The notes beneath the pieces are model-generated. The model had not been told where the DNA came from. It did not search any database and saw only the letters and a program-made list of their open reading frames with translations. From positions 1-64,000 of the forward strand of contig CADECP010000023.1 in NCBI GenBank assembly GCA_902825875.1: a DNA stretch of 64,000 nt. Reading direction: 5' to 3'. Shown piece after piece: positions 1 through 9,466 of the stretch (positions within the stretch are counted from its first letter, which is position 1; every line of letters starts with the position of its first letter). The DNA is from an uncultured Acidobacteriota bacterium (lineage in GTDB: Bacteria; Acidobacteriota; Blastocatellia; RBC074). Made by a program: the position numbers and the translations under genes.

Positions 1-1
1 G

Positions 2-55
2 ACGCTGAACGACCAGATGAGCTACATCATCCCGGTCTTCCCGCCGAGTTGTTAA
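2..55 (+). CDS. C-terminal end of an unidentified protein (cut by window edge)
   Basis: The second frame stays open from the first base to a TAA at 53-55 and ends with the residues PVFPPSC. Only 17 codons are visible, so the product cannot be named. It is followed at once by a long perfect palindrome that could act as its terminator, which supports the idea that a plus-strand gene ends here. A competing frame (stop at 76-78) is also open, so the call is tentative. Confidence 0.35.
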   Translation, partial: TLNDQMSYIIPVFPPSC

Positions 56-64
56 ATCGTAAGA

Positions 65-108
65 ATCGTCAGATATAGGCGCAAAATTTTGCGCCTATAT
101 CTGACGAT
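65..108. repeat. Perfect 44-bp palindrome, terminator-like
   Basis: Two 22-base arms (65-86 and 87-108) are exact reverse complements with no spacer; the centre is AAAATTTT flanked by GCGC. As RNA either strand would fold into a long hairpin with a small A/U loop. It lies ten bases after the putative stop at 55. It could be a bidirectional terminator, a protein-binding palindrome or a REP-like element; there is no T tract after the stem. Confidence 0.8.
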
Positions 109-418
109 AGGATTGGTGAAGAAGGCCACTGCAATTAGCCGCTATGATTTAGATTCAATTTGGCAGCGTCAATGTTGATGGTTGACTGAATTGGTTCTTT
201 CGGGTAAAACTTAGCCCGCACTTGATCCTCGTGGTAAATTTTAGTTGTAGCAGGAATTTATGACTGAAAAGCCCTTGCCGGTTTTGATCGGCATACGGTA
301 AGCTGCAACTCCGTTGAGCCGGTTCAGGCTCAAAAGTTCTAGCAATCAAGTAAACATTCTCAACCTGAGCGTCGAGTTCAGGATGAAACGAATCAATTAG
401 TTCACGGGAGGAACCATA
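109..418 (+). other. Gene-free leader upstream of the FecR-like gene
   Basis: No credible gene is seen in these 310 bases. Two short hairpins lie in the second half: a 5-bp stem at 276-280/289-293 and a 7-bp stem at 314-320/327-333 with a 6-base loop. They suggest a folded 5' leader, but I do not recognise a known riboswitch class and the second stem has no T run. A strong ribosome site (GGGAGGA) sits just before the ATG at 419. No convincing -35/-10 pair could be assigned. Confidence 0.4.
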
Positions 419-1135
419 ATGCGTAAGCCAACTATGTTTCGGAAGGCGTTGACAGTTGCATTGATAATGGCTGTTGGCAGCTTCTATTCGTTGGTGACCA
501 CTTCGGCGCTCGCGCAAACGGCTGCCAAATCGGCAGGTGAACTGTCGGTAACCGGCAGCGTTACGATCAATGGCACGCCGGCGATTTCCGGCGCGACCGT
601 GTTTAGCGAGAGCAAAATTAAAACCTCGCGCAATGGAATGGCGACGGTCAATCTTGGAAAATTGGGTCGCGTTCAGCTTGGCCCGGAATCGGAAATGACG
701 CTCAGCTTTGTTGACGGCAGAGTCGGCGGAAATCTTTCGTCTGGTAGAGCGGTGGTCAGTGCTCCGGCTGGAGTGGCGATCAATGTTGCCACCGCCGAAG
801 GCATTGCTACTGCGGATGGCAAAAATGCTTCTACGCTGACTGTTGATGTGACCTGCGGCAATACTCGTGTGGCGGCCAGCCGCAGCGATGCCAAGGTTTC
901 TTCTGGCAGCAAGGTCGAATATGTTGCCGCTGGCAGCGAAGTATCGGTTGGCACTCAAGGTGCTCCGAAATGTGCGCGTCTTTCAACTGCTAATCAGGCT
1001 TCGGGACTTAGCCCCGGCGCAATCGCAGCATTGATTATTGCCGGTGTTGGCGGTGCGGTGGCGGGAATCGTCGCTGCTTCGCAATCGGATAACGTTACAC
1101 CCAGTTCCATCGTGGTGAGCGGATTCCGTCCGTAA
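419..1135 (+). CDS. Secreted FecR-like domain protein
   Basis: The 238-residue protein begins with a Sec signal peptide (basic start, hydrophobic stretch about 9-30, cleavage probably after ALA-QT). Residues about 40-160 form a small beta-rich repeat (VTGSVTINGTPAISGATV, then KIKTSRNGMATVNLG and GRVQLGPESEMTL), which resembles FecR/LPS-binding-type domains found in envelope proteins. A glycine/alanine-rich hydrophobic segment with GxxxG spacing (about 199-222) could anchor it in a membrane. The ATG has a GGGAGGA site. It stands just ahead of the exporter and co-polymerase genes, so a role at the envelope in polysaccharide export is a reasonable guess. The FecR assignment is from pattern alone. 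Confidence 0.65.
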   Translation: MRKPTMFRKALTVALIMAVGSFYSLVTTSALAQTAAKSAGELSVTGSVTINGTPAISGATVFSESKIKTSRNGMATVNLGKLGRVQLGPESEMTLSFVDGRVGGNLSSGRAVVSAPAGVAINVATAEGIATADGKNASTLTVDVTCGNTRVAASRSDAKVSSGSKVEYVAAGSEVSVGTQGAPKCARLSTANQASGLSPGAIAALIIAGVGGAVAGIVAASQSDNVTPSSIVVSGFRP

Positions 1136-1163
1136 TCGCAATTCAATTCTGATGAAAACCGCG

Positions 1164-1202
1164 ATGCGCCGGAGTCACTCGTTTTGAATGACTCCGGCGC
1201 AT
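1164..1202 (+). terminator. Hairpin after the FecR-like gene
   Basis: A perfect 14-bp GC-rich stem (1164-1177 with 1189-1202) encloses an 11-base loop, 28 bases after the stop codon. The trailing sequence TGTTTCG is only weakly T-rich, so termination would be partial. Confidence 0.6.
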
Positions 1203-1360
1203 TGTTTCGATAAAGCGTTCTTTTTCCGTGAAAGACAGCAGCCGAAAAGGCTGAAATGTGATGTTGCCCCTCATTGCTCTTCTAATACCGTGCCTTAAAG
1301 ATGCGCGTCGCTGCCCACCCTCACCAAACCGACTGCGCGTCAGTTTTGGATCTTACCGCC

Positions 1361-2308
1361 ATGACTTATCGTAAGCATTTTTTTTTCACTTTTCTGTTGT
1401 CGTGCGTCTTCTTGTTGATGGGCGCTTCGGCGGTTTTCGCTCAGCAGGATCAAACGCTGGCGAATGGCACGAATTCCGGCAATCGTGATTACCGCATTGG
1501 TCCAGGCGATGTGTTGAGCATCACTGTGGCGGGCGAGCCGGATTTGAAAGGAACCAAAGTCAAAGTTTCTCAAGAAGGCACAATCGAACTTCTGTACATC
1601 GAAAAAAGCGTCAAGGTCGCAGGGCTGACTGAACAACAAGCGACCGAACTGTTGCGAAAAGAATTCACAGTCATTCTGAAAGAACCGCAGGTGACGATCT
1701 TCATCGAAGAGTATCACGCCCAGGTGGTTTCGATTGCCGGAGCGGTCAACAAACCCAAGCAGGTTTCTCTGAACCGCGAAATGCGAATTTACGATCTAAT
1801 CAGCGACGCGGGCGGATTAACCGATAAGGCTGGAAACGTGATTCAACTGGTGCGATTCCGCCCGACCGAAAGCATGGAGATCATCAATCTGAACGATTTG
1901 ATTCGTAAGCCGGAATTGAACCGGTTGTTGCGCGATGGTGATTTGATCAACGTGCCCGAAGCCGGAATCATTTACGTCACTGGCAACGGAGTCAGCAAAC
2001 CCGGCGCGTTTCCGCTGAAAGAGCCGATCAAGCTGACGGCGGCGATTGCACTGGCAGGCGGTTTTACTCAGGACGCCAAGAAGAAAGAAGTTCATCTGGT
2101 TCGCTCCAACGGTGCGGATCAGTCCGCCGCGACCGAAACGATCATCAATTACGCTGAGATTGAAAAAGACGCAGGCAAAGACATTGTTTTGAAGCCTTAC
2201 GATGTGGTGATGATTCCAGAATCCAATCGAGGCAAACAAACGCGATCCTTGATACAAGCTTTCGCCGGCGGGTTATCCAGCGCGCTTGGCTGGGGCATTT
2301 TCAGATAA
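1361..2308 (+). CDS. Polysaccharide export protein, Wza family (Poly_export + SLBB)
   Basis: This 315-residue protein has a Sec signal peptide ([14 protein letters not shown]) and then the [12 protein letters not shown] motif that opens the polysaccharide-export domain. Two or more SLBB-type beta-grasp repeats follow (about 120-200 and 210-290, with [10 protein letters not shown] and [14 protein letters not shown]). The family forms the outer-membrane channel for capsule or exopolysaccharide. Unlike E. coli Wza there is no lipobox cysteine, so it appears to be released by signal peptidase I. A frame-continuous ATG at 1301 exists, but the signal peptide begins at 1361, so I chose 1361. It is 14 bases ahead of the co-polymerase gene, consistent with one operon. 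Confidence 0.9.
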   Translation: MTYRKHFFFTFLLSCVFLLMGASAVFAQQDQTLANGTNSGNRDYRIGPGDVLSITVAGEPDLKGTKVKVSQEGTIELLYIEKSVKVAGLTEQQATELLRKEFTVILKEPQVTIFIEEYHAQVVSIAGAVNKPKQVSLNREMRIYDLISDAGGLTDKAGNVIQLVRFRPTESMEIINLNDLIRKPELNRLLRDGDLINVPEAGIIYVTGNGVSKPGAFPLKEPIKLTAAIALAGGFTQDAKKKEVHLVRSNGADQSAATETIINYAEIEKDAGKDIVLKPYDVVMIPESNRGKQTRSLIQAFAGGLSSALGWGIFR

Positions 2309-2322
2309 AACGCACTATTTGA

Positions 2323-4602
2323 ATGAACAACTACGACGATAACCAAACTGCTCTCACCAGCATTCCCCAATCAAACAGAGAGTTAAGCCGAGACCAAAAA
2401 AAGGTTGGTGGGTATCCTGCTTACAGTCGTTATCCGGCTGTCGAAGTCGAAAAAAACTCCGTCCGCGAATACTTTCGCATCATTCGCCGCCACAAATGGA
2501 TTGTTCTGGCGACGCTGATTGTACTGACGACCATCGTCACAATCGGGACGATGCTGACAAAACCGGTTTATCGGGCCGAAGCCAAGTTGGAAATCGGCAA
2601 AGAGACTGAACGTGTTGCACAAGGTCGCCAGATTTTGGAGATGGAAAGCGCCAGCGTTTTCAATCCGTTTTTCCTGCAAACTCAGGTGGATATTTTGCAC
2701 AGCCGCGATCTGGCTCGGCGAGTGATTCAAAAGCTGAATCTGGCGGAAAACGACGAATTCAGTGCGAAAAGCGCGGCGGCGTTGCAAGACAACGAACGCG
2801 AAGTTCGCCTGGTTAATGCGTTTCAAGGCCGATATGACGTTTCGGTCGGTCGCCAAACGCGAGTCGTTTCGCTGACCTTCGATGCTTACAACCCGAAACT
2901 TGCCGCCGATGTTGCCAATGCCATCGCTTCGGAATACATCACATGGTCAATGGAAAGCCGTCTGCAAGGCGTCAGCAGCGCCAAAGACTTTTTGGCCAAA
3001 CGAGTGCAGGAAGCGGAAACTGCATTGCGCGATGCGGAAAACGAGCAACAGCGTTATCTGGCCGAACACAGAATCATTTCCGTTGAAGACAAAGGCGACA
3101 TCACCTTGGCGCGAACCGTCGAATTGAATCGTCAGTTGACTGACCTGGAAAACGAGCGGCGCACCGCCGAGGCGAATTACAATCGCAGCAAAGAAGTCCC
3201 GGCGGATGAATTGCCGCAGGTCATCAACGACGCAACTGTTCAGAACCTTTCCCGCGAATTGAGCAAACAGAAACAGGAACTGGCGAATCTGTCCGCCAAA
3301 TATCAGCCGAACTATCCGGCGGTCAAACAGGTTCAAGAACAGGTCAAACAACTGGAAACCCAGCTTACCGACCACAAAGCCAAGATCGTCAAAAACATCG
3401 AAACGCAGTTTCAAGTCGCCAAAAAACGCGAAGAAGATTTGAAAGCTTCGTTCGGCAAATCCAGAAACGAAGCCATCCAGCAAAACCGCGAATCTTCTGA
3501 ATTGGGTTTGCTCAAACAAAAAGTCGAAACCAACCAGAAAAATTACGAAGACCTGCTTGGCCGATTGCGCCAGGCCGAAGTCGAAAGTGATTTTCGCCCG
3601 TCGAACATTCGTAAAGTTCAGGAAGCCGAAGTTCCGATTGCTCCGGTCAAACCCAAAAAGGCTCTGAACATCGGATTGAGCGTTTTGATCGGTTTGGCGT
3701 TGGGAATCGGGCTGGCGTTTTTCATGGAGTACCTGAACAACACGGTCAATACGGCGGAAGACGTTGAGCGCATTGTGCAATTGCCTGCGCTGGGCGGAAT
3801 TCCTTCGCTGCAAAGCCTGGCCAAAAACAAAATGCTGGGCGTCAGCTTCAATGGAAACGGCAATGGCCACAAAAACGGCAAAAAGAGCACTGCTCTGGCA
3901 ACGGCGCTCAACAACGAATTGCTTTCCGGCCACGATCCGCTTTCGTCATTTGCGGAAAGTTACCGCGCTTTGAGAACGTCGCTGTTGCTGTCGTCCGCCG
4001 AACACGCTCCGCGCACGATGCTGATTACCAGCAGCCACCCGGCAGAAGGCAAAACAACGATTGTCGCCAACACGGCGATTTCGCTGGCTCAGACCGGAGC
4101 GCGCGTGCTGGTGCTGGACGCCGACATGCGTCGTCCGCGTTGTCACAAAATTCTGAGCACGAAAAACGATTCCGGGCTTTCGACCTATCTGTCGCGCGAT
4201 GTTTCGTTGGACAAAGTCATCACCCAACACGACATACCGAATCTGTATGTGATGCCTGCCGGACCAGTTCCGCCGAATCCGTCTGAACTGTTGAGTTCGA
4301 TCAAGTTTGGCTATCTGGTGACGGAGCTTCAGGAAAAATTCGATCACATCATCATTGATTCGCCGCCAGTGATTCACGTGACCGATGCGTTGATTATTTC
4401 GCCGCACGTTGACGGTGTCGTGATTGTCGTCAAAAGCAATCACACGCCGCGCGAAGCCATACAGCGAGCCAAACAGGCTCTGGCCGATGTCAACGCCAAG
4501 ATTTTCGGCGTCGTGCTCAATTGCATAGACCTGAACACAGAGAGCTACTACTACAACTACAAGTACGCTTACTACCACAGTCACGAGGAAAGTAGTTCGT
4601 GA
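2323..4602 (+). CDS. Polysaccharide co-polymerase with BY-type tyrosine kinase (Wzc/GumC-like)
   Basis: A 759-residue inner-membrane protein. It has a Wzz-type chain-length domain with a first transmembrane segment at about 55-80, a long coiled-coil periplasmic region (about 210-420) and a second transmembrane segment at about 448-468. A cytoplasmic ATPase follows: Walker [11 protein letters not shown] (about 570), Walker A' [10 protein letters not shown] (about 597) and Walker B IIIDSPP (about 677). The C-terminus is rich in tyrosine ([12 protein letters not shown]), the expected autophosphorylation cluster. Fusion of the co-polymerase and kinase is the Gram-negative arrangement. It would control chain length and export together with the Wza-like protein upstream. 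Confidence 0.93.
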   Translation: MNNYDDNQTALTSIPQSNRELSRDQKKVGGYPAYSRYPAVEVEKNSVREYFRIIRRHKWIVLATLIVLTTIVTIGTMLTKPVYRAEAKLEIGKETERVAQGRQILEMESASVFNPFFLQTQVDILHSRDLARRVIQKLNLAENDEFSAKSAAALQDNEREVRLVNAFQGRYDVSVGRQTRVVSLTFDAYNPKLAADVANAIASEYITWSMESRLQGVSSAKDFLAKRVQEAETALRDAENEQQRYLAEHRIISVEDKGDITLARTVELNRQLTDLENERRTAEANYNRSKEVPADELPQVINDATVQNLSRELSKQKQELANLSAKYQPNYPAVKQVQEQVKQLETQLTDHKAKIVKNIETQFQVAKKREEDLKASFGKSRNEAIQQNRESSELGLLKQKVETNQKNYEDLLGRLRQAEVESDFRPSNIRKVQEAEVPIAPVKPKKALNIGLSVLIGLALGIGLAFFMEYLNNTVNTAEDVERIVQLPALGGIPSLQSLAKNKMLGVSFNGNGNGHKNGKKSTALATALNNELLSGHDPLSSFAESYRALRTSLLLSSAEHAPRTMLITSSHPAEGKTTIVANTAISLAQTGARVLVLDADMRRPRCHKILSTKNDSGLSTYLSRDVSLDKVITQHDIPNLYVMPAGPVPPNPSELLSSIKFGYLVTELQEKFDHIIIDSPPVIHVTDALIISPHVDGVVIVVKSNHTPREAIQRAKQALADVNAKIFGVVLNCIDLNTESYYYNYKYAYYHSHEESSS

Positions 4603-4700
4603 AAATCAAAAGGCAAAAGGCAAATCTCAAAAGGCAAAAATCCTGCGGCGACTTTTTTTGAACTTTTGATTTTTGCCTTTTGCTTTTTGCCTTTTGATTT
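4603..4700. repeat. Nested palindromic element filling the gap between two genes
   Basis: The 98 bases lie exactly between the TGA ending at 4602 and the ATG at 4701. They fold as two nested perfect stems: an outer 16 bp (4603-4618 with 4685-4700) and an inner 15 bp (4628-4642 with 4668-4682). Each arm is made of repeated CAAAAGGC words. It may be a REP/MITE-like element or a transcript stabiliser. Because the element reaches the start codon, the next gene has no visible ribosome site. Confidence 0.8.
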
Positions 4701-6032
4701 ATGTCCAAGCGCCTTCCTTTGCTCATAACCGTTTTGGCTCTTGCGGTATGGGCAGGCAATTTCATCGTCAAAAATTTTGTGGCGGCTTCGCTGGTCACTT
4801 ACGGCCAGCGAGACGGCAATCAAGCCGAGAGTTTGGACAAAGCGGTCAGCTATGTCCCGACGAATGCCGAAGTGCTGGCGGCGCGCGCACGGTATCTGCT
4901 GAATCAAGCCGATCCGCCGCGTGTGGCAGAAGCCATCAACGACCTGCTTCAAGCCGTTCAATTCTCGCCGCGCGATTACCGTTATCAGTTGGAACTCGGC
5001 AAAGCCTACGACGCCAACGGGCAAACTACCGAAGCTGAAGCTGCTTTCTTGCGTGCCGTCGAACTGGCTCCGCGTTATTTTGAAACACGCTGGGCGCTGG
5101 CCAATCTGCGGTTGCGAGCAGGGAAACACGAAACGGCGATTGATAATTTTCGCCAAGCGGTCGTCTTGTCCGGTTCGCTTTATGGCAACGCCGAACCGCC
5201 GCCGGATCGCAGCGCAACTTTGAATGCTTACAACGCCATCGCCGGAGCTTTGGGAATGAATTTGGATGCGCTGCGTCGCGTCACGCCGCCGGATAATGCG
5301 GCTCAGATGTATCTGGCAGAATTTCTTTCCAGCCACGACGCGATGGATCAGGCATTGGAAATCTGGCGACAGCTCCCGGCGGAAGATTCGCTCAACTATC
5401 GAACCTTGGTCGCTCAATTGACGCGCGAGCTTCAGGCGAAAAACCGCTTTGAAGATGCCAACGCCGTCTGGCAAAAGTTTTCCGTTGCCGAAGGCGTTCC
5501 AGCCAGCGCCGAAAACAATCTGATGACCAACGGTGGATTTGAACAAACGCCGCTGCGCGAAAAGTATGCGACCGAAGTTGATCTGGGTGAAACTTTTGAT
5601 TGGGCGATTCGCCGTCACCCTGAAGTCCGTGTGCTTCGCAGCAATGCCAGTCCGCATTCCGGTTCGATTGCGCTGCACCTGACATTCAATTCGACGATGA
5701 ATTCCGGCTTCGGCGAAATCTCGCAATTGATCGCTGTCAATCCGCGGCGAGAATATCGGCTGAGTTATTTCGTCAAAACGAAAAACATTTCTTCTTCGCC
5801 GACCGAAACGCCTTTCATCGGAATTACCGACGCCAACGATTCTGCGCTGTTCAATTTGCGTTCGTTCGTGCCAAACGGGACGAACGAATGGAACGAACAG
5901 GTCGTCACTTTCTCTGTGCCGGACGCTACGCACGGACTGCGGCTGACGATTCACGCGCCGCAACTGAAAACGATTGACAGTCTTCGCATTGCCGAACTGT
6001 GGCTGGATGATTTCAAACTGGGCCTGCAATGA
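4701..6032 (+). CDS. TPR-repeat protein of the polysaccharide cluster
   Basis: The 443-residue protein starts with a hydrophobic segment (about 5-30) that is a membrane anchor or uncleaved signal. Tetratricopeptide-like helices follow at about 40-170 (DYRYQLELGKAYDANGQ, PRYFETRWALANLRLRAGK). The second half (about 270-440) is beta-rich, with a NGGFEQTPL-type opening and a WLDDFKL ending, which resembles carbohydrate-binding jelly-roll modules. It overlaps the next gene by four bases (ATGA), so the two are translationally coupled. A role in organising glycan assembly is inferred from position. The start has no Shine-Dalgarno site. Confidence 0.75.
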   Translation: MSKRLPLLITVLALAVWAGNFIVKNFVAASLVTYGQRDGNQAESLDKAVSYVPTNAEVLAARARYLLNQADPPRVAEAINDLLQAVQFSPRDYRYQLELGKAYDANGQTTEAEAAFLRAVELAPRYFETRWALANLRLRAGKHETAIDNFRQAVVLSGSLYGNAEPPPDRSATLNAYNAIAGALGMNLDALRRVTPPDNAAQMYLAEFLSSHDAMDQALEIWRQLPAEDSLNYRTLVAQLTRELQAKNRFEDANAVWQKFSVAEGVPASAENNLMTNGGFEQTPLREKYATEVDLGETFDWAIRRHPEVRVLRSNASPHSGSIALHLTFNSTMNSGFGEISQLIAVNPRREYRLSYFVKTKNISSSPTETPFIGITDANDSALFNLRSFVPNGTNEWNEQVVTFSVPDATHGLRLTIHAPQLKTIDSLRIAELWLDDFKLGLQ

Positions 6033-7324
6033 ATTCAACACGTTCAAAACTTGAAAGCTTCATCTTCGCCGATCTGGTGGTGACGGTGATGTTCGCCGTG
6101 CTGGCTTACGGCACGGTTGAATCGTGGTCGTTGGCGTTGTTCGAGTTGAATGCGTTGCTGCTGGCAGTCTTGCTCGCAATTCGGTTCACGTTCGACGATC
6201 AAGCGAAGTTGAACAATTGGCGTTTGGCGTTGCCGTTGCTGGCAATTACCGCTTGGGGAGCAATTCAATCCATCACCCTTTCGCTCGATCAACAAGCCAC
6301 CAAAGAAACGACGGTCAAATGGCTGGCAATGACGATTTACTTCATCGCCGCGCTGCACACGTTGCGAAGCTCCGAGCGGCGGAAAAAAGTTCTGTTCGCG
6401 TTGACGGTTTTCGGATTCGCGGTTTCGTTGTTCGCCATCGCACAGCGACTGACTTACAACGGCAAGATGTACTGGATACGCCCGGTTTCGCCGTACATTG
6501 CGCCTTATGGGCCGTATGGAAATTACAATCACTTCGCCGGATTGGTCGAACTGATTTTGCCGTTGCCGTTGGCTTACCTGTTGTTCGCTCGCATCAAACT
6601 GGAGCAACGATTGTTGTGGTTGTTCGCCGTAGTGATGATGGCTGTTGCATTGCTGTTTTCCGGTTCGCGCGGAGGCGTTTTGGCGCTCGGTGTTCAGTTG
6701 CTGGCGATGATTCTGGTTACCATTTGGTCGCAACGGCGCGGATTGAGCGAGCAAATCAGTTTGGCCGGAAACAAACTGATTGTCGGTGGTGCTTTGGCGG
6801 CGGTGATGTTGTTGGTGCTGTGGATTGGTTACGAGCCATTGGCGCAACGTTTCAGTCTGCTGCGTCAGGGCACAAGCGAATACTCGTTGGTGACGCGCAC
6901 CGAATACTGGCGCGGAGCCTGGCAGATGTTCACCGCGCATCCGCTGACCGGCGTTGGCTTGGGAGCCTTTCCGGCAGCGTATCCGTTTTATGGGCGTTCG
7001 TCGGTGAAAAACGAACGGCTGGAACACGTTCACAACGATTACCTGCAACTGCTGACCGATGGCGGATTGATCGGCGGTTTGATCGGACTTTGGTTTTTGT
7101 TTGAGTTGTTCCGAACGGCTCGCTGGCAGTTTCAGCAACTCGAACGAACGCGCAGCCAGGATCGCGTGTTGGTTTTTGGTGGTTACGTCGCGTTGCTCGG
7201 TATCGCGGTTCACAGCTTCCTGGATTTCAACTTGCAGATCGCGGCTAATGCTTTACTATTCCTGTTCGTTCTGGCGCTGGCGGTTTCGATTGATTCCGCT
7301 AGTAAAAGAGAATCCGAGTTTTGA
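6029..7324 (+). CDS. O-antigen ligase/polymerase family membrane protein (first copy)
   Basis: A 431-residue polytopic membrane protein with about ten hydrophobic helices and a large loop. The family signature around the loop is visible as GPYGNYNHFAG (about 170), SGSRGG (about 211) and HNDYLQLLTDGG (about 333-344). The family includes Wzy polymerases and WaaL ligases, which act at the periplasmic face of the inner membrane; sequence alone does not separate the two. Its start overlaps the stop of the TPR gene (ATGA). A second member lies at 15419-16882. Confidence 0.85.
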   Translation: MNSTRSKLESFIFADLVVTVMFAVLAYGTVESWSLALFELNALLLAVLLAIRFTFDDQAKLNNWRLALPLLAITAWGAIQSITLSLDQQATKETTVKWLAMTIYFIAALHTLRSSERRKKVLFALTVFGFAVSLFAIAQRLTYNGKMYWIRPVSPYIAPYGPYGNYNHFAGLVELILPLPLAYLLFARIKLEQRLLWLFAVVMMAVALLFSGSRGGVLALGVQLLAMILVTIWSQRRGLSEQISLAGNKLIVGGALAAVMLLVLWIGYEPLAQRFSLLRQGTSEYSLVTRTEYWRGAWQMFTAHPLTGVGLGAFPAAYPFYGRSSVKNERLEHVHNDYLQLLTDGGLIGGLIGLWFLFELFRTARWQFQQLERTRSQDRVLVFGGYVALLGIAVHSFLDFNLQIAANALLFLFVLALAVSIDSASKRESEF

Positions 7325-7341
7325 TTTTCAAGGGGGTTGCA

Positions 7342-7758
7342 ATGATGGGGGAAGTTAGAGTCAAGGTGAAAATCGTGAATGCCTGGGATGATGCGCTGTT
7401 TAGACGAGGCCAATTGCCGAAGAAAGACATTCGTGTTTATGAAGCAGAAGCGTTGGTTGATACAGGTGCTGTCAGGTCAGTCATTCCGGCACACGTAGTT
7501 GAGAAACTCGAACTTGAAATTCGTGGAAGTCGAGTGGCCGAGTACGCCGATGGTAGGAAGGATACGGTGGATGTCACCGGACCAGTGCTGTTCGATTTGA
7601 TGGGAAGAGACACGATGGAAGAAGCTCTGGTTTTAGGCGATGAAGTTCTGGTCGGTCAGGCAGTGCTTGAAAAGCTCGATCTGCTGGTTGATTGCACAAA
7701 TCAGCGAGTGATTCCGAACCCGGCTCACCCTGACCAGCCGGTGTCTAAGGTCAAATAA
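7342..7758 (+). CDS. Retropepsin-like clan AA aspartic protease
   Basis: A small cytoplasmic protein of 138 residues with the aspartic-protease loop DTGA followed by VRSVIP (about 43-52) in a single copy, so it would act as a dimer, as retropepsins do. VLGDEVLVGQAVLEKLDLLVD near the C-terminus matches the second-half strand pattern of the family. I chose the ATG at 7342 because AAGGGGG lies six bases upstream; a TTG at 7321 also keeps the frame open. It is 22 bases ahead of the BrnT-like gene. The substrate is unknown. Confidence 0.7.
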   Translation: MMGEVRVKVKIVNAWDDALFRRGQLPKKDIRVYEAEALVDTGAVRSVIPAHVVEKLELEIRGSRVAEYADGRKDTVDVTGPVLFDLMGRDTMEEALVLGDEVLVGQAVLEKLDLLVDCTNQRVIPNPAHPDQPVSKVK

Positions 7759-7780
7759 GAGCGCATTGGAAGGAACTGCC

Positions 7781-8065
7781 GTGGCCCATTACTGGAATAG
7801 ATTTGAATGGGATGACGAAAGCCGGAAAAATGGTAACGTGCAGCATTTACGCGACCACAACATCGAACCGCAAGAAGCAGAAGAGTGCTTTTTCCACGAG
7901 TATGATTTTCAAAAAGATGAACGGCGGTTTGATGACGTTTACCTTCTAACCGGACGTACTCATCGTGGAAGGCGATTACGTTTGGTGTTTCAAGATAAAG
8001 GGAACGGGCTTGCTCGTATTTTCACGGGTTGGGATTTGAAACCAGTGAAGAAAGGGAAACGATGA
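7781..8065 (+). CDS. BrnT-like (DUF497) putative toxin
   Basis: The 94-residue protein shows the layout of the BrnT/DUF497 family. An N-terminal FEWDDESRKNGNVQHLRDH has the W-D, N and H positions typical of the group. A middle helix PQEAEECF comes next, then the strands YLLTGRTHRGRRLRLVF and an ARIFTGWD ending. BrnT proteins are RelE-fold ribonucleases in type II toxin-antitoxin systems. Start GTG 7781 is preferred because GGAAGGA precedes it by seven bases; a TTG at 7766 is possible. The stop overlaps the next start (ATGA), as expected for a toxin-antitoxin pair. Confidence 0.6.
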   Translation: MAHYWNRFEWDDESRKNGNVQHLRDHNIEPQEAEECFFHEYDFQKDERRFDDVYLLTGRTHRGRRLRLVFQDKGNGLARIFTGWDLKPVKKGKR

Positions 8066-8325
8066 AAAAGCAATTTAGTCAGCTTTCCAAAGCAGAACAA
8101 GAAGAAGTTGAGTTGGCATATCACCAGATGAATCCTGAAGATTTTGATGAATTGATGATGAATGCCCAGCACCACGTTCCTGATGTAATTCACCTTCCCA
8201 CTGGTTTGGTGACAAAACTGCAATTGGTCGCCAAAGCTGTTGGCGAAGAAGAGTATCAGCCAATGGTTCGACGTTGGATTGAAGAACGTTTGCAGCAAGA
8301 GCGAGTCGCAGCAGGAATTCACTGA
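8062..8325 (+). CDS. Putative antitoxin paired with the BrnT-like protein
   Basis: An 87-residue protein, strongly acidic in its first half, with a C-terminal segment (VAKAVGEEEYQPMVRRWIEERL) that resembles the ribbon-helix-helix or antitoxin-tail part of BrnA/CopG-type proteins. It overlaps the BrnT-like gene by four bases, so translation is coupled. The identification rests mainly on this arrangement. A DegT aminotransferase gene follows after 14 bases, so the module is embedded in the glycan operon. Confidence 0.5.
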   Translation: MKKQFSQLSKAEQEEVELAYHQMNPEDFDELMMNAQHHVPDVIHLPTGLVTKLQLVAKAVGEEEYQPMVRRWIEERLQQERVAAGIH

Positions 8326-8339
8326 AGGCAGGATGATTG

Positions 8340-9452
8340 ATGAAAGTTCCTTTGCTTGATCTGGTCGCGCAGCACCAAACCATCCGCGAAGACGTGATGA
8401 CGGCGGTGACGCGCGTGTTCGATACTCAACAATTTGTCATGGGCGCGGAAGTCGCCGACTTTGAACGCGAAGTTGGCGCTTATTGCCACGCCAAACATGC
8501 CATCGGGTGCGCTTCAGGGTCGGATGCGCTGTTGTTGGCGTTGATGGCTCTGGGTGTGGGCGAAGGCGATGAAGTCATTACTACTTCGTTTACCTTTTTT
8601 GCGACGGCCAGCGCGGTGACTCGATTGGGCGCGCGGCCTGTGTTCGTAGACATCGCGTATGACGATTTCAACTTGAATGTTGAACTGTTGGAACGCGCCA
8701 TCACTCCGCGCACCAAAGCGATTATGCCGGTTCATTTGTTTGGCCAGTGCGCGCGAATGGATGTGATTGCCGACATTGCCTCCAAACACAATTTGCCGAT
8801 TGTCGAAGACGCCGCTCAAGCCATCGGCGCAGATTTCAAAGATCAACGAGCTGGCAAAATGGGGGTGATTGGTTGTTTCAGCTTCTTTCCTTCAAAAAAT
8901 CTTGGCGGAGCAGGCGATGGTGGTTTGATGACGACCGAAGACGACGAATTGGCGGCGAAGCTTCGCATTTTGCGAGTTCACGGCATGGAGCCGAAGTATT
9001 ATCATCAGGTCGTAGGCATCAACAGTCGTTTGGACGCTCTGCAAGCCGCCGTGCTTCGCGTCAAGCTGCGGCATTTGGATGATTGGTCGGAAGCTCGCCG
9101 AGCAAATGCCGCGCGCTACAACCAATGGTTCGCCGCCGCCGGAATCGAAGAAATCGTTTTGCCGAAAGCGCACGCCGACAGTCGCCACATTTACAATCAG
9201 TACACGATTCGTTGTCAGCGCCGCGACGAATTGAAAGCGCATCTGCAAGCAGCAGGCGTCGGCAGCGAAGTGTATTACCCGGTGCCGTTGCATTTGCAGG
9301 AATGTTTTGCGTTTCTTGGCGGCAAGCTGGGCGATTTGCCTGAAACGGAACAGGCGATGCGCGAATGTTTGTCGCTGCCGATTTACGCCGAACTGACCGC
9401 CGACCAGCAGCAATACGTCGTCGAAAAGATCGCCGAATTTTACAGGGTTTGA
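8340..9452 (+). CDS. DegT/DnrJ/EryC1/StrS sugar aminotransferase (first copy)
   Basis: The 370-residue enzyme is a fold type I PLP-dependent aminotransferase that acts on nucleotide-activated keto-sugars. Visible marks are [13 protein letters not shown] (cofactor phosphate loop, about 56-68), [10 protein letters not shown] (Asp for the pyridine nitrogen, about 155) and the PLP lysine in FFPSKNLGG (about 184). The length is normal for the family. It makes an amino-sugar precursor for the surface glycan; the exact sugar cannot be read. ATG 8340 is used rather than the TTG at 8337; AAGGCAGG lies upstream. Confidence 0.92.
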   Translation: MKVPLLDLVAQHQTIREDVMTAVTRVFDTQQFVMGAEVADFEREVGAYCHAKHAIGCASGSDALLLALMALGVGEGDEVITTSFTFFATASAVTRLGARPVFVDIAYDDFNLNVELLERAITPRTKAIMPVHLFGQCARMDVIADIASKHNLPIVEDAAQAIGADFKDQRAGKMGVIGCFSFFPSKNLGGAGDGGLMTTEDDELAAKLRILRVHGMEPKYYHQVVGINSRLDALQAAVLRVKLRHLDDWSEARRANAARYNQWFAAAGIEEIVLPKAHADSRHIYNQYTIRCQRRDELKAHLQAAGVGSEVYYPVPLHLQECFAFLGGKLGDLPETEQAMRECLSLPIYAELTADQQQYVVEKIAEFYRV

Positions 9453-9466
9453 AGGAAGGCGATTGA

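Noticed and set aside
276-333. Riboswitch before the FecR-like gene
   Set aside because: Two small hairpins are present, but the conserved core of no riboswitch class that I know could be matched.
155-958. Open frame of 267 codons on the minus strand
   Set aside because: Arg/Asn/His-rich with no start signal, and it overlaps the FecR-like gene, which has a strong ribosome site and signal peptide.
1301-1360. Earlier start for the polysaccharide exporter
   Set aside because: It would put 20 hydrophilic residues before a normal signal peptide and has no better ribosome site.
4581-6047. Open frame of 488 codons opposite the TPR gene
   Set aside because: It runs through the palindromic element and two real genes. 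There are no motifs, and the composition is typical of antisense.
6044-7213. Open frame of 389 codons opposite the first O-antigen ligase gene
   Set aside because: The Gln/Arg-rich translation has no fold; the plus strand encodes a clear membrane protein.
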